A DNA stretch of 64,000 bases from Gibbula magus (Eukaryota; Mollusca; Gastropoda; Trochida; Trochidae): contig OW388296.1 of NCBI GenBank assembly GCA_936450465.1, positions 51,430,431 through 51,494,430 of the forward strand, read 5' to 3'. Below the pieces are notes generated by a model. It was given only the letters and a program-made list of their open reading frames with translations, was not told the DNA's origin and did no database searches. The position numbers and the translations under genes were made by a program. Shown in pieces: positions 38,701-53,697 of this stretch (positions are counted from its first letter, which is position 1; every line of letters starts with the position of its first letter).

Positions 38701-39900
38701 ACGAATAAACTCCGAAGCCTAGATACAGAATCCGAGGTACAATTTAATCACATACGCGAATACATAGCAAGTCTATATTTTGAAAATAATGAAACTGCTG
38801 AGGGAAACAAAATTAAAGAAAGCACTTTTAAAATAAAAACGGCAATTTTATAGTCGTTTTTCGCATATTCAACAGGAGTTTTTACTGACACACATATTTT
38901 AGATATTGCTAAAATTGTAATATGATGTGCGCATTTGAATAAACAAACTAATTCAGAAATAATAATAGAGGGTAACTGAACGTTTTTCATCACTTCAACG
39001 TCATTTTTTAAATTAAATACATAAACGTAAAAACCTGACGTCACGGCAATTTTGATCAATTAATTAAAGTGTAACTTTGACAACCTATCATGTAATTTTT
39101 ATTTAATACACCATCAATCTAAGAGTGCATATTCGAAGAACAAATATATAAATTAATCATACAAGGCAATTTAAATTCATCACTTGCTTGAGATATGTAT
39201 GTTATTAGAGTAATACAAAGAATAACATATTTACCGCGAATATAGGTGACGGTAACGTCATGCGGCATGTCGTAAAATGACATTACGGTAAATTTAAGCG
39301 ATTTCCGTTAGTGTACGGATAAGCCGTAAAACTCCTAAAAACGTGATGCAACTCTATATTGTTGTCGCAAATTGCGATTTCGCTTTTTTGGTCCAATCTC
39401 TCCTTAAATAACATTACAGTTTCGTTTTCAATTCCAAAAATTAACACTGTCGCCAGCTTTATCACATTTCAAATTTGATATAAATGTAAAATTATGTTGG
39501 ATTTTTTCAAATTTAATTATCTATTTCGATTTCTGAAACTCATTACAAGTGATCCCCAGGATCAAATTAAATTCTTACATACAATAGATATGACATTAAA
39601 TGACATTAAAAAGAAATTACACAGACGATGAGATGTTGATATAGATAGTTTGTCATTAGACCTGCACACTGAACCGAAAATTTAATACTACAAGCGAAAT
39701 CAAATGTTTTTACATATGTAACTGCCATCTGTTATTTGTAGTTCTGATTAGGATAAGTTCAAGTTTCGTTTGAAAAACAACATCATACCAGTGTGTGTAA
39801 TGAAACCAAGCAAACGACGGAGACATTTGACTTCAAATCACGTTATATATTACATTACATTCCATTTGAATCTTAAATTATGAAAAGTTAAATCAAAGTA

Positions 39901-42900
39901 ATGTTAAATTACAATGTGAATAGTTCAACTTACATTATGGTTATTTGTAATTACATCTCTTTGTAGGTTTACACCATTCATTGCAATAAATATTGTTTAA
40001 AATTCTAATAAAAATGGTATCTGATCTAAACAATGTTGTCCTTGATATATGTAATGCAGTTTTGATCATCAGGGGTCATTTTAGTTTATATTCCTTTTCT
40101 TTGATATGGATTGGTATGCGTTACGTTATTAACTCAATGTAAAATCATTCAGATCCATAGTTTATCATCATATATTTTTAAATGTATTTAGATTGGTTAG
40201 TAAATTGATATATCAGCACGTAATAAATCGAAGCAAATGATTTTGATTATATTAGATATCATTATACTCAAATAGCTACACAGCTTGTTCATAAATCTCA
40301 ATTCACTTCATGAATAAAAATATGTTTAAACCAAATAGCAGTTTTGATGCTGGTCGTATGTCCAATATGATACGGCATTTGCCTTACTTTGACAGTTTAT
40401 ATTTATTATATCATTTGTTCTTCCATTTTTTCTATATTTAAGTGTCGAATATTTATATCAATCATCCACTAATACCTTTCAAGCTTATTCAAGACATTGG
40501 TCACATTATGGAACAATGAAAGTTGATTGCTCAAACCTGTATCTTAAATCATATGAACTTGTAACGGGCTGAATTGCCCTGAAATCGTTATTTCGCTGAC
40601 TCTTCCTGTGTATGAGATAACTTTATTTATCCTCATATAAAAATAGAAATGCTATTTCCAATGGAGTGCAATGTTTTCATTACACAATCACATTGTAGGA
40701 CATAATTGTTCCAGTTTGGCTTGTAATGAGAAAGAGTCAGAATGTAAAAACCGTTTAGAATTGACATTGACATTAATTTGATTTCTATAAAAAATCTAAT
40801 TGACTCTCACTTATCATTTAAATGATAAATTGAATATCAATATGTTTAATTACAGTCGTGTACTGTTTTTTTTATCGCTTTCTTTATACGATAACAGCAA
40901 TGATACTTCATCAATTAAATGTGCCAGCACCAATGTTTAGAATTCATCTTTGTCAAGTTCTTTATAATAGTCGTTACGTCCGTGTTTAACTTTCTTTTGA
41001 TAGAGGTGTTTACATATCTTCACTCACTGAAACGTCTAGTGTGTGAATCATTATGGCACTCCATGTTTTGCAGGTTTTGGGGTCGCTCGTGTCTGGTGTA
41101 GATATTGATTATAAAAGTAGTAAAAACGGAAATATAAAGAATTTAATGAGGATATCCATTCAACAAGTTGTTCAAATTAAACTGTATGTTTCAAACGGAT
41201 GACAAGAACACATGAGTGTTTTATTCAGATCTTATGTTCTTAACATTAGAAATATTATTTGTGGTTTGCAAGAGACAAGGATACTTTAGGTGCAAAACAT
41301 GCAATGTTAACAGTCAAGTAACTACATAAGATCAACACGTGCACATAATGTCTCATATTCAGGTTGTATAATAGACATATATTAACAAGGTAGTTGGTAA
41401 GCAACCGTGTGTAAACATCAACGTTAATACGTTGTGCATGTTATTTCAAACCATGGGAAATCATATTCAGTCTTAAACACGGACTATAACCAGCAATAAA
41501 CTTATCACAGATACCTTACAGAAAATGTATTTCATGTTTAAAGAGCCATTGAGTTCGTGTGGAGCACAGTTATCAATTTAATGTTATTTCTTTCAGTTTT
41601 AGTGACACTTTAAAAGTGAAAGTCGCGATTTATTATTGATAAACGGTCAATCAAGTGCGTCAATCGATGAACCGTAATTTTGGAAACCTATAACAGACAA
41701 AAAGACAGATGTGGTTGGGTAATTAGGAAATAGACATACTATGTTTGAAAATCAGCGGTGTATAACTGAATTATTATAGCTCTAAATTTAATTTAAAGTC
41801 TTCTACCATATCAACGATTTAGTATTTTTCAGACGCATTGAATCGGTCGTGATTTGTCATTCGACACCGTGCAGAAATTCCACGGCCTGACATTTACAAA
41901 GATATGACGTATTTGGTAATCTCGAATGACGTAGCTTGTTATAAGGCTTCGGAAAACAGCGAAGGTTTCCGCATGCATTAAAGGGACGTCAGTCTTTTCT
42001 ATAGACGATAGCGTTTTGCAACCGGCGTCAGCGTTTGCGGGATAATTCCTGCAGTATTTTTTAAATTGACATAGTTATTATTGCTTCAATTTTGTAAATA
42101 AAGTTTTAGGTAAGTTTATTCTACATTCCGATAGTTTCCGGATGATGCTCAGTCCGGTTTTAACCCTTTTGTCATCCGAATTAAGTTTAGATCTATTCAG
42201 GAACGTTTCTGAAATGCCATTTTGATCGGTTTCAGATTTATTATCAACATCATTTATTTATGTCAGCTCATACACAAAATATTCGAGTATGCAAGTATTC
42301 AAAGAATAAATGCATTCGTTAATGTTGCCTGGCAACAAGCGTATTCTTGCGCAAAAGACACAGTAAACAGAGCAGTGTATAACCCAAATTATACCGTCTC
42401 TGATTTTTCACAGTAGCCAATCAGAAACGACTATTTCGCAAAGTAGAATATTTAATAGGTCATGTAACTACTGTATGCCATAGATGCTGCGTAGTCATCA
42501 CGAAAACGAAATTTGTTTGTGTTTTCACTTTTAGTAATTCAGGCTTCAAATTTCAACTTCAAATTTATTATAAAAAGTATCAATTTATACGTGTGAGAAC
42601 AAAGTCACAATTAGTCGATATCAACAATCAACAATTTTCTTTACAAAACAAGGAAATCATCCTTTTGAATATATTTTCCCTTTTGTCTCTTCCAAACGTT
42701 AGACACTTGCACCACTGTTCTGACGTTCACATTTTAACTTATTTTAACTTTAATTATTTTAAAACTGGCCAAAGAACATGAAAAATTCAACGTATGTCCA
42801 AAGGAAATCCAAATTACCTGACGTTTGCACTTAGATACGCAAGCAGGTTTAACAAATATATGCATATAATTACACCCTTCAAGGGTTTAATGTTGACAAC

Positions 42901-43048
42901 TAACACCAACAATTCTGAATTATTACTATTCATGTTGCCTCAAATGTTATAAATCCATTCAATTTGTAAGTTTTTAATCAATTTGAATCAATAATCACAT
43001 TAAAAGATAATTGATTTTAAAATTGTTTACATTGTTTTTAATTACAGT
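39901..43048. other. No gene recognised
   Basis: Spacer side of the inverted duplication. AT-rich, ORFs of at most 64 codons, no clear repeat. Confidence 0.45.
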
Positions 43049-43300
43049 GCCGGACAAAAGTCATGGGAGTAAAATTGCAGTATTGCCGCGATCGTGTCGG
43101 AGCACAGTTGGGTTGTGATTGCATTATTCCTGCGGTGGGGTCGCGACTCTCTCGCGCTGATTTAGCGTCTCACTCGCAATAATTACAATCTCATTGCGTT
43201 ATTGTAGGCGGGGCTATTCCGGTGCGGGCAGGTCGCAAATTAAGCCGTTAACAGCTGATTGGTTTACTACTCTAGTGGGCGGGAGTAAAGATGTTTAGAA
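43049..43300 (+). mobile_element. Possible solo Tc1/mariner-like terminus and GC-rich patch
   Basis: CAGTGCCGGACAAAAGTCAT resembles Tc1/pogo-type inverted-repeat ends. It is followed by an unusually CpG-rich ~200 bp. I found no matching opposite terminus, so the element, if real, is truncated. Confidence 0.3.
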
Positions 43301-44379
43301 ATTCACATTTACGCGCAAATGATTGATGATTGACGTCAAATAGATACCATACTGGTATGTTGTTAAATTTACCGGCAATAACCTTACTTGTTTTCAGTTT
43401 GTATGAGATAATCAGTTTATCAAAGTGCCGAAATTAAACATAGATGTATACAAGATTTAAAAAGCGGCATAAAAGAACTAAGACGTGTTTATTAGTTGTC
43501 ATTCTTTGGCTTATCAGACAATGTTAAAAACCTATCACATATATACATATAAAGTGCTAAGTAACGGTAAGAAGTAGAAGGTTAAAGCGATATAAGAGTA
43601 AACTGTATAATGGTAAATTAATGACTAAAGTAACATATTGTCGTGTTAAAAAATATTTCTTTTAGTTATTTTGCAACATCAAGTATAGAAAATTGATTAT
43701 TAAGTATATTAGTAAAGTCGTGCGTTTGAGAATCTTAATAATTAAAACGAAGATCTGAATAAAACTACATTCTAACAGGAAGTGTATTTCAGACTCAACT
43801 TAATCACAAAAGGGAATGAAGACGAGTTCGGCCATTTATATGCAGGATACTGGCAACGTGTGCATATGGAGAATGCGCATAATTAACGTTTTCATGACTA
43901 GTATTTCCCCACGATAACACAATAGTGTCACATGTAAATGGATTAAAAAAAAATTTAATGTTTCTTTAAGTACATACATGTGTATAGTGTGTACTAGTAT
44001 GTTTGTAAATAATACATATCATTCAAGTAGATATCTTACAAAATATTATGTAAAATAATTATGTGTTCAATTACTTTCATATTTCGGCAGAACCGATTTA
44101 TAATACTATTAGGTACACGGTTTGTGATAGGGTGTACGGGACTCTAAGACCCTTGTACATTCCGTATTTTCATGAGGTGATGGTTAAAAGCGCAAGCTAT
44201 TCACAATTAGTTTATAAATCAAGCCATATTTCTCTTGCAGTCACCCCAACTCTCCCAACCACTTGCCGCTACGACAAGTGCTATTTTCAGACGCAGGAAA
44301 TACATAATTTCTTAAAAATCAATCTTATATTGCTCTCTTAAGACTTTTTAAAAAAACTGTTGATATTTGTGATATATTT

Positions 44380-44568
44380 TTACCATTTTAGCGCTTAATG
44401 CGCTTTTAGCTATTTTAATGTGTGTTTAGTGTCTCATAGGCCATTGTTGGCCGGACGGTGTGCTATATTTACCGTTTATAATATCTAGTCTGAAGTATAT
44501 GTACGCTGTGTGACACTTAAATAAAATATTTTTCTTTTGTCTTCTTCTTTCTTCTTCTTCTTCATGAG
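44380..44568 (+). mobile_element. LINE-like 3' end with (CTT)n tail
   Basis: Contains GGCCATTGTTGGCC, a small stem-loop, then GTGTGACACTTAAATAAAAT and a CTT-rich tail. The complement of 46421-46560 has the same order: stem-loop, GTGACACGTAAATAAAAT, CTT repeats. Both therefore look like 3' ends of one non-LTR retrotransposon lineage. Confidence 0.55.
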
Positions 44569-44995
44569 GATGAGGCACCCATTGCCCATTGCACCACCGT
44601 GTCTACCACATCCCATTCCATCTATAAACGATGGCAATTAGCTTTCATCACATCAAAGGATACCGCCGCGTATGGCGTGCGTACCTACACTCTTGCGGAT
44701 CTCGTGATCTACTTCAGGTTTGTCGAGTTTGAAGAGTTAATATCACGTCTCTCATAACCCCGTAATGGGTTGCTCGATGTATTACCTGTTTAGTTTTGTC
44801 AATATATGTACATATTTATTATGATGAAATCGAGGTGTGACTTGAATAAAATAATCATCAGACAAATCGTGATGTACATGCTCGTTGACTACGTATCTGT
44901 ATCTACCTTTCTGTAAGTAATTGTCACTCATTTGTTTCACTATGTGTATGTAGAGAGATTGTCTTCCTTGTTTGCCGATCCCGTCATAATAAATA

Positions 44996-45459
44996 CAGTA
45001 CCTGGCCAAAAGTGAATCATCAAAACTGAAATTCCCAGAGACTTTCATGTTAATCAACCGTTGCTAAATAATTGTCATTAATTAATTATTAGCTGGATTG
45101 CTTACAAAAGGTATCTGTAAGTATGTATCTCCGCTATATATCAATTATTTCCATTGTATATTCGGATGACAATACAGAAAATTGAAGCTATTTACACACA
45201 AAAGTCAGAAAATAACGGCAAATTTATCATGTTCAACATGCCGGTCTAAGGAGCAGCGGTATTAAAAGCTGTACATATGTCGCTTAATCAGTTGTCATTC
45301 AAAGACTAATCGACGGAAAGATAAAAGGTAATTATGTTTGTATAGCTGAGATGATTTCCTTGCTGTGTTCAATAAGTAAAAATTAAAAGGAAAATTATTA
45401 TTGCAAGGGTTAAGTCTATGGGATTACAGCTTTGATGACTCACTTTTGGCTAGGTACTG
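44996..45459. mobile_element. TA-flanked MITE, 464 bp
   Basis: Inverted ends CAGTACCTGGCCAAAAGTGA and CAGTACCTAGCCAAAAGTGA continue with TCATCAAA for about 35 bp. TA dinucleotides flank both ends (44994-44995, 45460-45461), as in Tc1/mariner. There is no transposase. Confidence 0.75.
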
Positions 45460-46012
45460 TACCTTTAAATCAAAAGTTTAGTAAATTACATGAGATCAAT
45501 CCTTTGAAGAATGTGGGAAGGGTGCGATTTGTTATATCATACATTACATAGTGCAATATACACAAATTAGGAAATAAAAAAATACACACATAACTTTAAC
45601 TTTAAAAAGTAACTTTTAAAAACGCAAGTTTGTTAATGTTAATTTCACTTACACTTGTTATCACTGTGTTAACCATCTGCTTCCTTTACTGTTTAAATAT
45701 CTCTTTTTATGTGATACGTGATTAACAGTGCCTCATTAGCTTAAAATGGGTGGTGGGTAAACATGTTTTGATTCCTTTATGTCATATTAATAATCATGTA
45801 CATGTATTTTTTCTGTCGGTCTGCATGCCTGTCTATGGCGAAAAGAAATCATGTTACCTTTCTCTCTGTGTGTATTACGATAGAGGCACCGTTCACTCAC
45901 ACACGTTATGTAATACAGAGACCATGCAGGTGGCGAATTCACTCAGGCGTAGATTACCGGTACGCGAACTCACGTAACTAATCCTGCTACCCTTCTGCCC
46001 GGTTAAGTGTTA

Positions 46013-46150
46013 GTAGACTCAATTCAATTCAATTCTTTATTAACCTTTAGCATTACAGCTAATCGGCGGTTACAAAGATACATTATGACTCAAAGGGCTA
46101 CCCCATTGTCAGACAGACAGATTGTTTATTAGAGTCTCACCTCAATTTGT
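46013..46150 (-). mobile_element. LINE-like 3' ends, minus strand
   Basis: On the minus strand, GGTTAATAAAGAATTGAATT ends in an ATTGA-type simple tail. Just beyond it, GAGGTGAGACTCTAATAAAC ends in CTGTCTGTC. The second resembles 46757-46795 on the plus strand. Likely nested truncated retroposons. Confidence 0.45.
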
Positions 46151-46420
46151 TTACAAAAAATACAATGTAAGAGTATAAATATATATTTTAAAAAAGTGAG
46201 CCACCCATAAAAAATAGAGATATACTAAAATTCTCGCGAGTTTAAACAAATGACGTCGGCACTTAAAAATTCATAACCATAAATACCTTGTACTGTTTAC
46301 ATTTCGAAATATTTCACATATACAACCTGTAATCATATCGTCTTGATAGTTTACCAAATAAATACATTGTACATACATAAGTGATACACGCATTGAACAA
46401 AACATTTTATGTGTCTTAAT

Positions 46421-46560
46421 GAAGAAGAAGAAGAAGAAGAAGAAGAAGAAGAATATTTTATTTACGTGTCACATGCCGTACATAAATATATTGACATAAA
46501 TAAAACAGCACCCAGCCCTCAGGCTTACGAGACACGATTATCATTAAAATATATCACATT
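46421..46560 (-). mobile_element. LINE-like 3' end with (GAA)n / (CTT)n tail
   Basis: (GAA)n at 46421-46453 is the tail read on the opposite strand. Next comes the complement of GTGACACGTAAATAAAAT and an AGCCCTCAGGCT stem-loop. Partner of 44380-44568. Confidence 0.55.
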
Positions 46561-46669
46561 CACACAATAAATACAACCCCCACATTCTAAAAACAATGTA
46601 CATGATAAAATACACCATATGATAATATAAATACTTAAATGTTTATTTGTATATACATGTACATCAATT

Positions 46670-46800
46670 TAAGTGTGTCTCTCGTAACCCTCAATGGGTG
46701 GCTCGTCAATATCTTAAATGTATATATCTATGTATGTATATTTGTGTAATATTGTTCGAGGTGAGACCTAAATAAATTATCTGTCTGTATATCTAACAAA
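46670..46800 (+). mobile_element. LINE-like 3' end with CTGT tail
   Basis: Stem-loop ACCCTCAATGGGT after TCTCTCGTA, then GAGGTGAGACCTAAATAAAT and TATCTGTCTGTATATC. A similar stem-loop motif (ACCCCGTAATGGGT after TCTCTCATA) stands at 44749-44770. Confidence 0.5.
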
Positions 46801-46904
46801 TATATACATTGTACATGTATAAGTGACACACGAAAGGTTTCAAATCCATAGCTTGAATGTAGCGAACACGGTAGGTTCGCTAGATCGGTGATATATTTCG
46901 GGAC

Positions 46905-47010
46905 GAATCCCTTCCGAGATTTGAACCTACATGCTCAAAATAATTATAAGGCACCAACCGGCATCACTGACCATACCAACAGTTTACCTATTCGGCCACC
47001 GTGACATCGA
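46905..47010 (-). mobile_element. Possible tRNA-Leu/Ser-like SINE head
   Basis: On the minus strand, GTGGCCGAATAGG (A-box-like, 46988-46999) is followed some 60 bp later by GGTTCAAATC (B-box-like, within 46916-46927). The long spacing fits tRNAs with a long variable arm. No clean acceptor stem and no target duplication were seen. Confidence 0.35.
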
Positions 47011-47588
47011 TGAATGACAAAAATCAAAACTGTAGATAGAGGGGAATAACTAGTATAGGTGTCTGAACGAATGTCCCTGCGTTTGTATCACACACTATTG
47101 GAACTCTAATTTATTACTTGTTACAGAGAGATAGAGGGATAAATAGTTTATTAAAGTGTCGCGCATAAACTCACTGTACAATATAAAACACAATGTAAAG
47201 GAAAATGCTTATGAGACGCATATTACAGGTTTTAAATATATGACTAGTATCTACAAAAACATATGGTGTGAGACTATTTACCCGGCGAGACACAATGAAG
47301 GCGAAGATGCAAACAGGGACTGGTTGTGTATTGAAAATGTGCATTCAGTCGTTAGCGATAAATGATATACCGGATATATTACGTAACATAGGCGCGGGTT
47401 TAGAAAAGTACTCGTCCCCCGCTGATCAGTTTATGATATCGGTTTATTCACTCCAATGGAGACAAATTTACATATACATGTATATGAACGGATGGGGTGT
47501 CGTAAGGGTGACTGGGCATGACAATGTGAGCGACTGAATGAGTATGTAACGTAGGGTGAGAATGACTGTGCATGCAGGTTATTTTAAT

Positions 47589-49796
<2,208 letters not shown>

Positions 49797-50000
49797 TTGC
49801 AATAATTATATAATTATTCATGACTATTTCATTGATGGAATTGCCTTTGTCTTTAGATCTCATATTTGTTTTACAATTTTAGATACATTAAAAAGGTGAC
49901 ACAAACAAAACACTTACTACTGAACAAGCTTCAAAATTTATCGAAATATTCATGGTTACCGCTCAGACCAAGTTGTTTGAAACTCGAGGTAAATCGTTTT
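49797..50000 (+). repeat. Dispersed repeat, copy 1
   Basis: Direct repeat of 62787-62877 plus 63160-63272: GCAATAATTATATAATT, TTTCATTGATGGAATTGC, CTACTGAACAAGCTTCAAAA, AGACCAAGT. The second copy is split by about 285 bp of extra sequence. Confidence 0.75.
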
Positions 50001-51532
50001 ATCAAATGTATACATTTTATTATGAGTTCTTTTCATCATAGTTTCGAAAATACATTTATTTAACTAAGTCAACGTTTTAACTTACGTAACTAACCTTTAA
50101 ATCCTTATCGTAAGAGGATAACACTCTATATTTCATCTCACTTTACAACTTGGCATTGTCCGAATTTTCTTTCTCTATATGGATGTGATAAATGAACACA
50201 CGAATCAATAGCATAATGAGTTTATGTTTTAAACTACTTCAGGAAAATTCAGTCATGAAAGTTTTAGAAATGGTTTTGACGTTCCGGATGGTACACATGT
50301 TTTAGACAGTATCACGTAGGAGACACATGTGGGGTTAAGGGATTTTGGTTGTTGAAGGAGACTGAAAACTTCAATGTTGTTTTGGTCGACTAACTAAATT
50401 AAATCTATATACGTACTGTTGTTATGGAAACAATAAATCTGTTTCACAATGTTCGAATGATGTATGGTAGTGAACAAATCCTTATTTTAGTATCCAAATT
50501 ATATTTGTTCCATAATGTTGGCGATTGACACACTATTGAAAGAAAAATAGTTCGTACATAAAATATTTACAGGGATGCTACATCAATCTAGAAACGTCAA
50601 TCACAGTGTAATCAATGCCTACGTCTGAAACAGGAAGCTGAAGTTCCTCGTAATTAATATATGTATAGCCTTCCATTACGATGGTGACTCAACCTTTTTG
50701 CTAGGTATTTACGTTATTTTTTTCATACTTTCAAATGCAGTGTATTATTTTACTAATGTTGAGATTCATCTTAGCCATAATCTGTATAGTTTATACTCTC
50801 AGTTTTATTCATTTCTATTCTGAACTATAAAGAATCACGATGTAAATGCTATAACCAGATTTTATGCTCCTGTGCAGTATTTGATCTACGTTAAGTAACA
50901 TACGTAAATCATATAATGTGGTGCAACTAATTAAGTTCTAATTTTAATGAGCCTGCAGTATTCATTTGTGAACGTGAACAGGTGAGAATTAGAAATTCAT
51001 CCCGTCATATACACTATCTTCCTATAAATTGCAGCATCATGTTTGTTATTTCCAACAGCATAATTTAACCTTCCATTCAACCACATTTGTGCTTGTCAAA
51101 TAATTCCTTCTGTCGTTCAGATTTGTTCAGTTGAAAAGATGATTTAGAACAATTACAACGTGAATTAATATCGTAAGAGGAAACTGGAATGTTGAATGGG
51201 AATTTTTTGAATGGTTTAAATGATTATTGCAACCGATGTTTCATCAAGGAAATATTGAATTATTAATTATTCTGCTCATTCAATATTCGCATTTTCGGAT
51301 TGGTTTGTAATTAGAGTAAATAACGCCAGAAATATGTTAGATCTGACAAAAGTGAACATTATGTTTTTTAGAACTTGATAAAAAAGATATATGTATTTTG
51401 CTGCGATGTATTAAAGATATCCCTACTCACATGGTATATGCACTTAGATACGTAACTATGTAACTACAAATAACTTTTAACTTAATTTGAGCTCAGTTGA
51501 ACTAGTCACATTTCAATCTTGAATTGTGAAAT
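50001..51532. other. No gene recognised
   Basis: AT-rich DNA between a dispersed repeat and the DIRS element. No ORF above background. Confidence 0.45.
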
Positions 51533-51576
51533 GTGAAATCATAATAATGCGTAATAATAATAAGACTTCTGTAACG

Positions 51577-51709
51577 TATTATTATTTAAATACCTATCTG
51601 TTGACCAGACCTACTATGCCTTACCTCCTATAGGTAATGCTATTTCAACCTTAACACAGACGAACTTGAAAGTTGAGTCAGGGATGCGTAAAATCCCTAT
51701 CCAAGGGCA
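51577..51709 (+). repeat. Left end and inverted terminal repeat of the DIRS element
   Basis: 51598-51709 is the inverted copy of 57090-57200, sharing for example TTGACCAGACCTA and GGGATGCGTAAAATCCCTAT, with only a few mismatches. The outermost 51577-51620 is also complementary to 56891-56935. Confidence 0.9.
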
Positions 51710-51714
51710 AGCAT

Positions 51715-52055
51715 TCGTCAAGCATTCGCTTCGCTAGTCATTCGCCATAGGTTTGATTCTACTTGACTTGCATCATCTCGCCAGTGGCTTGCAAAGGTCA
51801 CTCGTTTCAGCTTGTCCATCACCTTAGGCCTGACTATTGCGGAGGGTTCGCCTGTCAATCGCTTCGCTAAGCATTCGAGCGTAGGCTTCGCCTGTCTTTC
51901 GCTTCGCTAAGCTTCGTCAAGCTTCGCTTCGCTAGTCGTTCGCCTTAGGTTTGATTCTACTTGACTCGCATCTTCTCGCCAGTGGCTTGCAAAGGTCACT
52001 CGCTTCAGCTAGTCCATCGCCTTAGGCCCGACTATTGCGGAGGTTTCGCCTGTCG
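51715..52055 (+). repeat. Leader tandem repeat, period ~199 bp
   Basis: Two diverged copies share GTTTGATTCTACTTGACT, at 51751 and 51950, and CTCGCCAGTGGCTTGCAAAG. Shorter GCTTCGCTAAGC-type motifs lie between them. They sit in the untranslated leader of the DIRS element. Confidence 0.8.
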
Positions 52056-52320
52056 TGCCTTGCTAAGCATTCGCTTCGGTCTTCGTCTTAAGCTTGTTTC
52101 GGTTGACTCACTTGTTCTTTGACATTGACTTTGTTCTCTTCGAGTTCAGAACCTCTGCTTTCTGCTGGTTGCCTTGAGTACTCTCACTTAAGCGCTCGCC
52201 GTCTGCGTTTTCTTGTGATTCTACTTTTGTTGGTAATTAGCTATCGGAAGGGTTGTTTTTCCTTCGCTACACTTTTTGGTCACTCACCTTCTCGCAGGTT
52301 AGTGATTCGCCTACGCCGTC

Positions 52321-53697
52321 ATGTACTCCGCTTTTTGTACTAATTGCGGGGGGAGGAAATCTGCGAAAACGGATCCGCACCTTTTATGTAGGAAGTGCAA
52401 GGATCTTTGCGAGGAAGATTAACGTTGCGTCGAGTGTGCTCCTCTCTCCGCCGCTGACTTCCAAGCGTATGTGTCGGCTATCCGCAAGTCCGTCGCCAAT
52501 AGGGCTGCGTTTCAGAAACGTTCCGCTTCAACGAGTAAGAGTCGGGAGGTGTATCCTATTCGTCACGCGTCTCCAGAGGAGAGGGTAGACATTGTCCTTA
52601 CGGAACGGGCGGATGAGTTCGACAGGGAATCGCCGGTTCTATCTGATTCCGTTAGGGGGTCGAGAGATTCGCTCTCCCCCTTTCGCGTTCGCGTTCTCGT
52701 CCGCAGACTCGTACTTCGTCTCCACCTTTGTCAGACAGACGCATGTCGCCTTTGAGGCTGAAGGTCGGCGGACCCTCCACACCCAAGAGCAAGAAGAAGA
52801 AGTCCAAGAAGGATAGGTTTGACAAGGTCAACCCTGACCTCCTTCTCGCGTCCGTTAAGGACATGGTTTTCTTCTTTGCTGGATGCTCGGTTGGGTCCGC
52901 TGGCTTGCCTAGTCTCGCTAGTCTCGTCACCCCCGCTGCTACGCTGAACCCGATGCGGACTGCGGGATTCACTGTTCGCGTCCCAAGTCCTTAAGGGCCT
53001 CTGGGTCCGCTACCTCGGCGCGTGCACCTCCCACCCCTTCGCGTCGGGTCACGGTGGTGTCACCCACCCGGGATTCCTCGCCAGACTCAACGGAGCGTGA
53101 CGTCCGCTTCGTTGATGTGTCGGACCCTCCGTTCATCAATATCGTACCCGATGCAGAGGGTATGGATTGGTCGGAGGATCCGCTGGTTATCGACTCAGTC
53201 GCTATGCTGTCGGAGGTGGCCTCATTCGCGGAGACACCACTCAGTCAGGTCAGCGTGTCGGGACCTCGTTCTTCGGCAGCCAGGAAGGCTTCCTTTTGTC
53301 CTGAAGGGGACTTAGCTGCCGCGCATCTCGCTCTTCCGCCGCATAGGCTCCTGTTGCATGCCGCCGAGGATATGGAGCAAGTAGTCTCCTCCGCGCTTCC
53401 CGGCCGTCTTCTTCCGGCGTTAGTGGTGTCGGATAAGCGCCGGCGGTTTTTGCCTTTCCAACTCCGACTCCTTTCCAACTTGTTCCTTCTGCTCTTGATC
53501 AGGGTGCGTCTCGGTTGATTGCCCCTGATGGGCCTCATCGCATTACTGATGTGCAAATTACACATTTCGACAGAGAGGCTCGCACAGTGTTAAGGTTGCG
53601 CAACAACGTGGCGTTCACCTGTCAGGCGATGCTTGCCTGTGCTTGCTTGCCTCATGTTATCTGCTTCACGGATTTCTTCGGGCATTACAGTGCTATG
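52321..53697 (+). pseudogene. DIRS gag-like ORF1, disrupted
   Basis: The frame opens at ATG 52321 with a cysteine-rich N-terminus (CTNC, CRKC, CVEC), the CxxC series found at the start of many DIRS ORF1 proteins and presumably nucleic-acid binding. An in-frame TAA at 52420-52422 interrupts it. Coding resemblance then moves between frames: 52423-52755, 52728-52994 (lysine-rich stretch KSKKKKSKK), about 53054-53518, and 53515-53697. The changes look like indels near 52740, 53000 and 53515. The product would package element RNA. Its end overlaps the start of the RT frame. Confidence 0.65.

Larger units (their letters stand above)
32080..39870 (+). repeat. Left arm of a large inverted duplication
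   Basis: Ordered reverse-complement matches link this arm to 57300-62680: 32100-32250 with 62560-62670; 32370-32570 with 61640-61830; 33430-33560 with 61100-61520; 35090-35250 with 60770-60940; 35990-36080 with 60260-60350; 36085-36190 with 59750-59830; 36860-37080 with 58560-58790; 37979-38130 with 58270-58420; 38270-38360 with 58070-58150; 39640-39860 with 57310-57520. Matches are collinear but diverged, with many indels. ORFs here (up to 103 codons) have no recognised domain. Confidence 0.85.

Noticed and set aside
46905..47010. Functional tRNA-Leu or tRNA-Ser gene
   Set aside because: A and B boxes are present but acceptor and anticodon stems do not pair convincingly; kept only as a possible SINE head.
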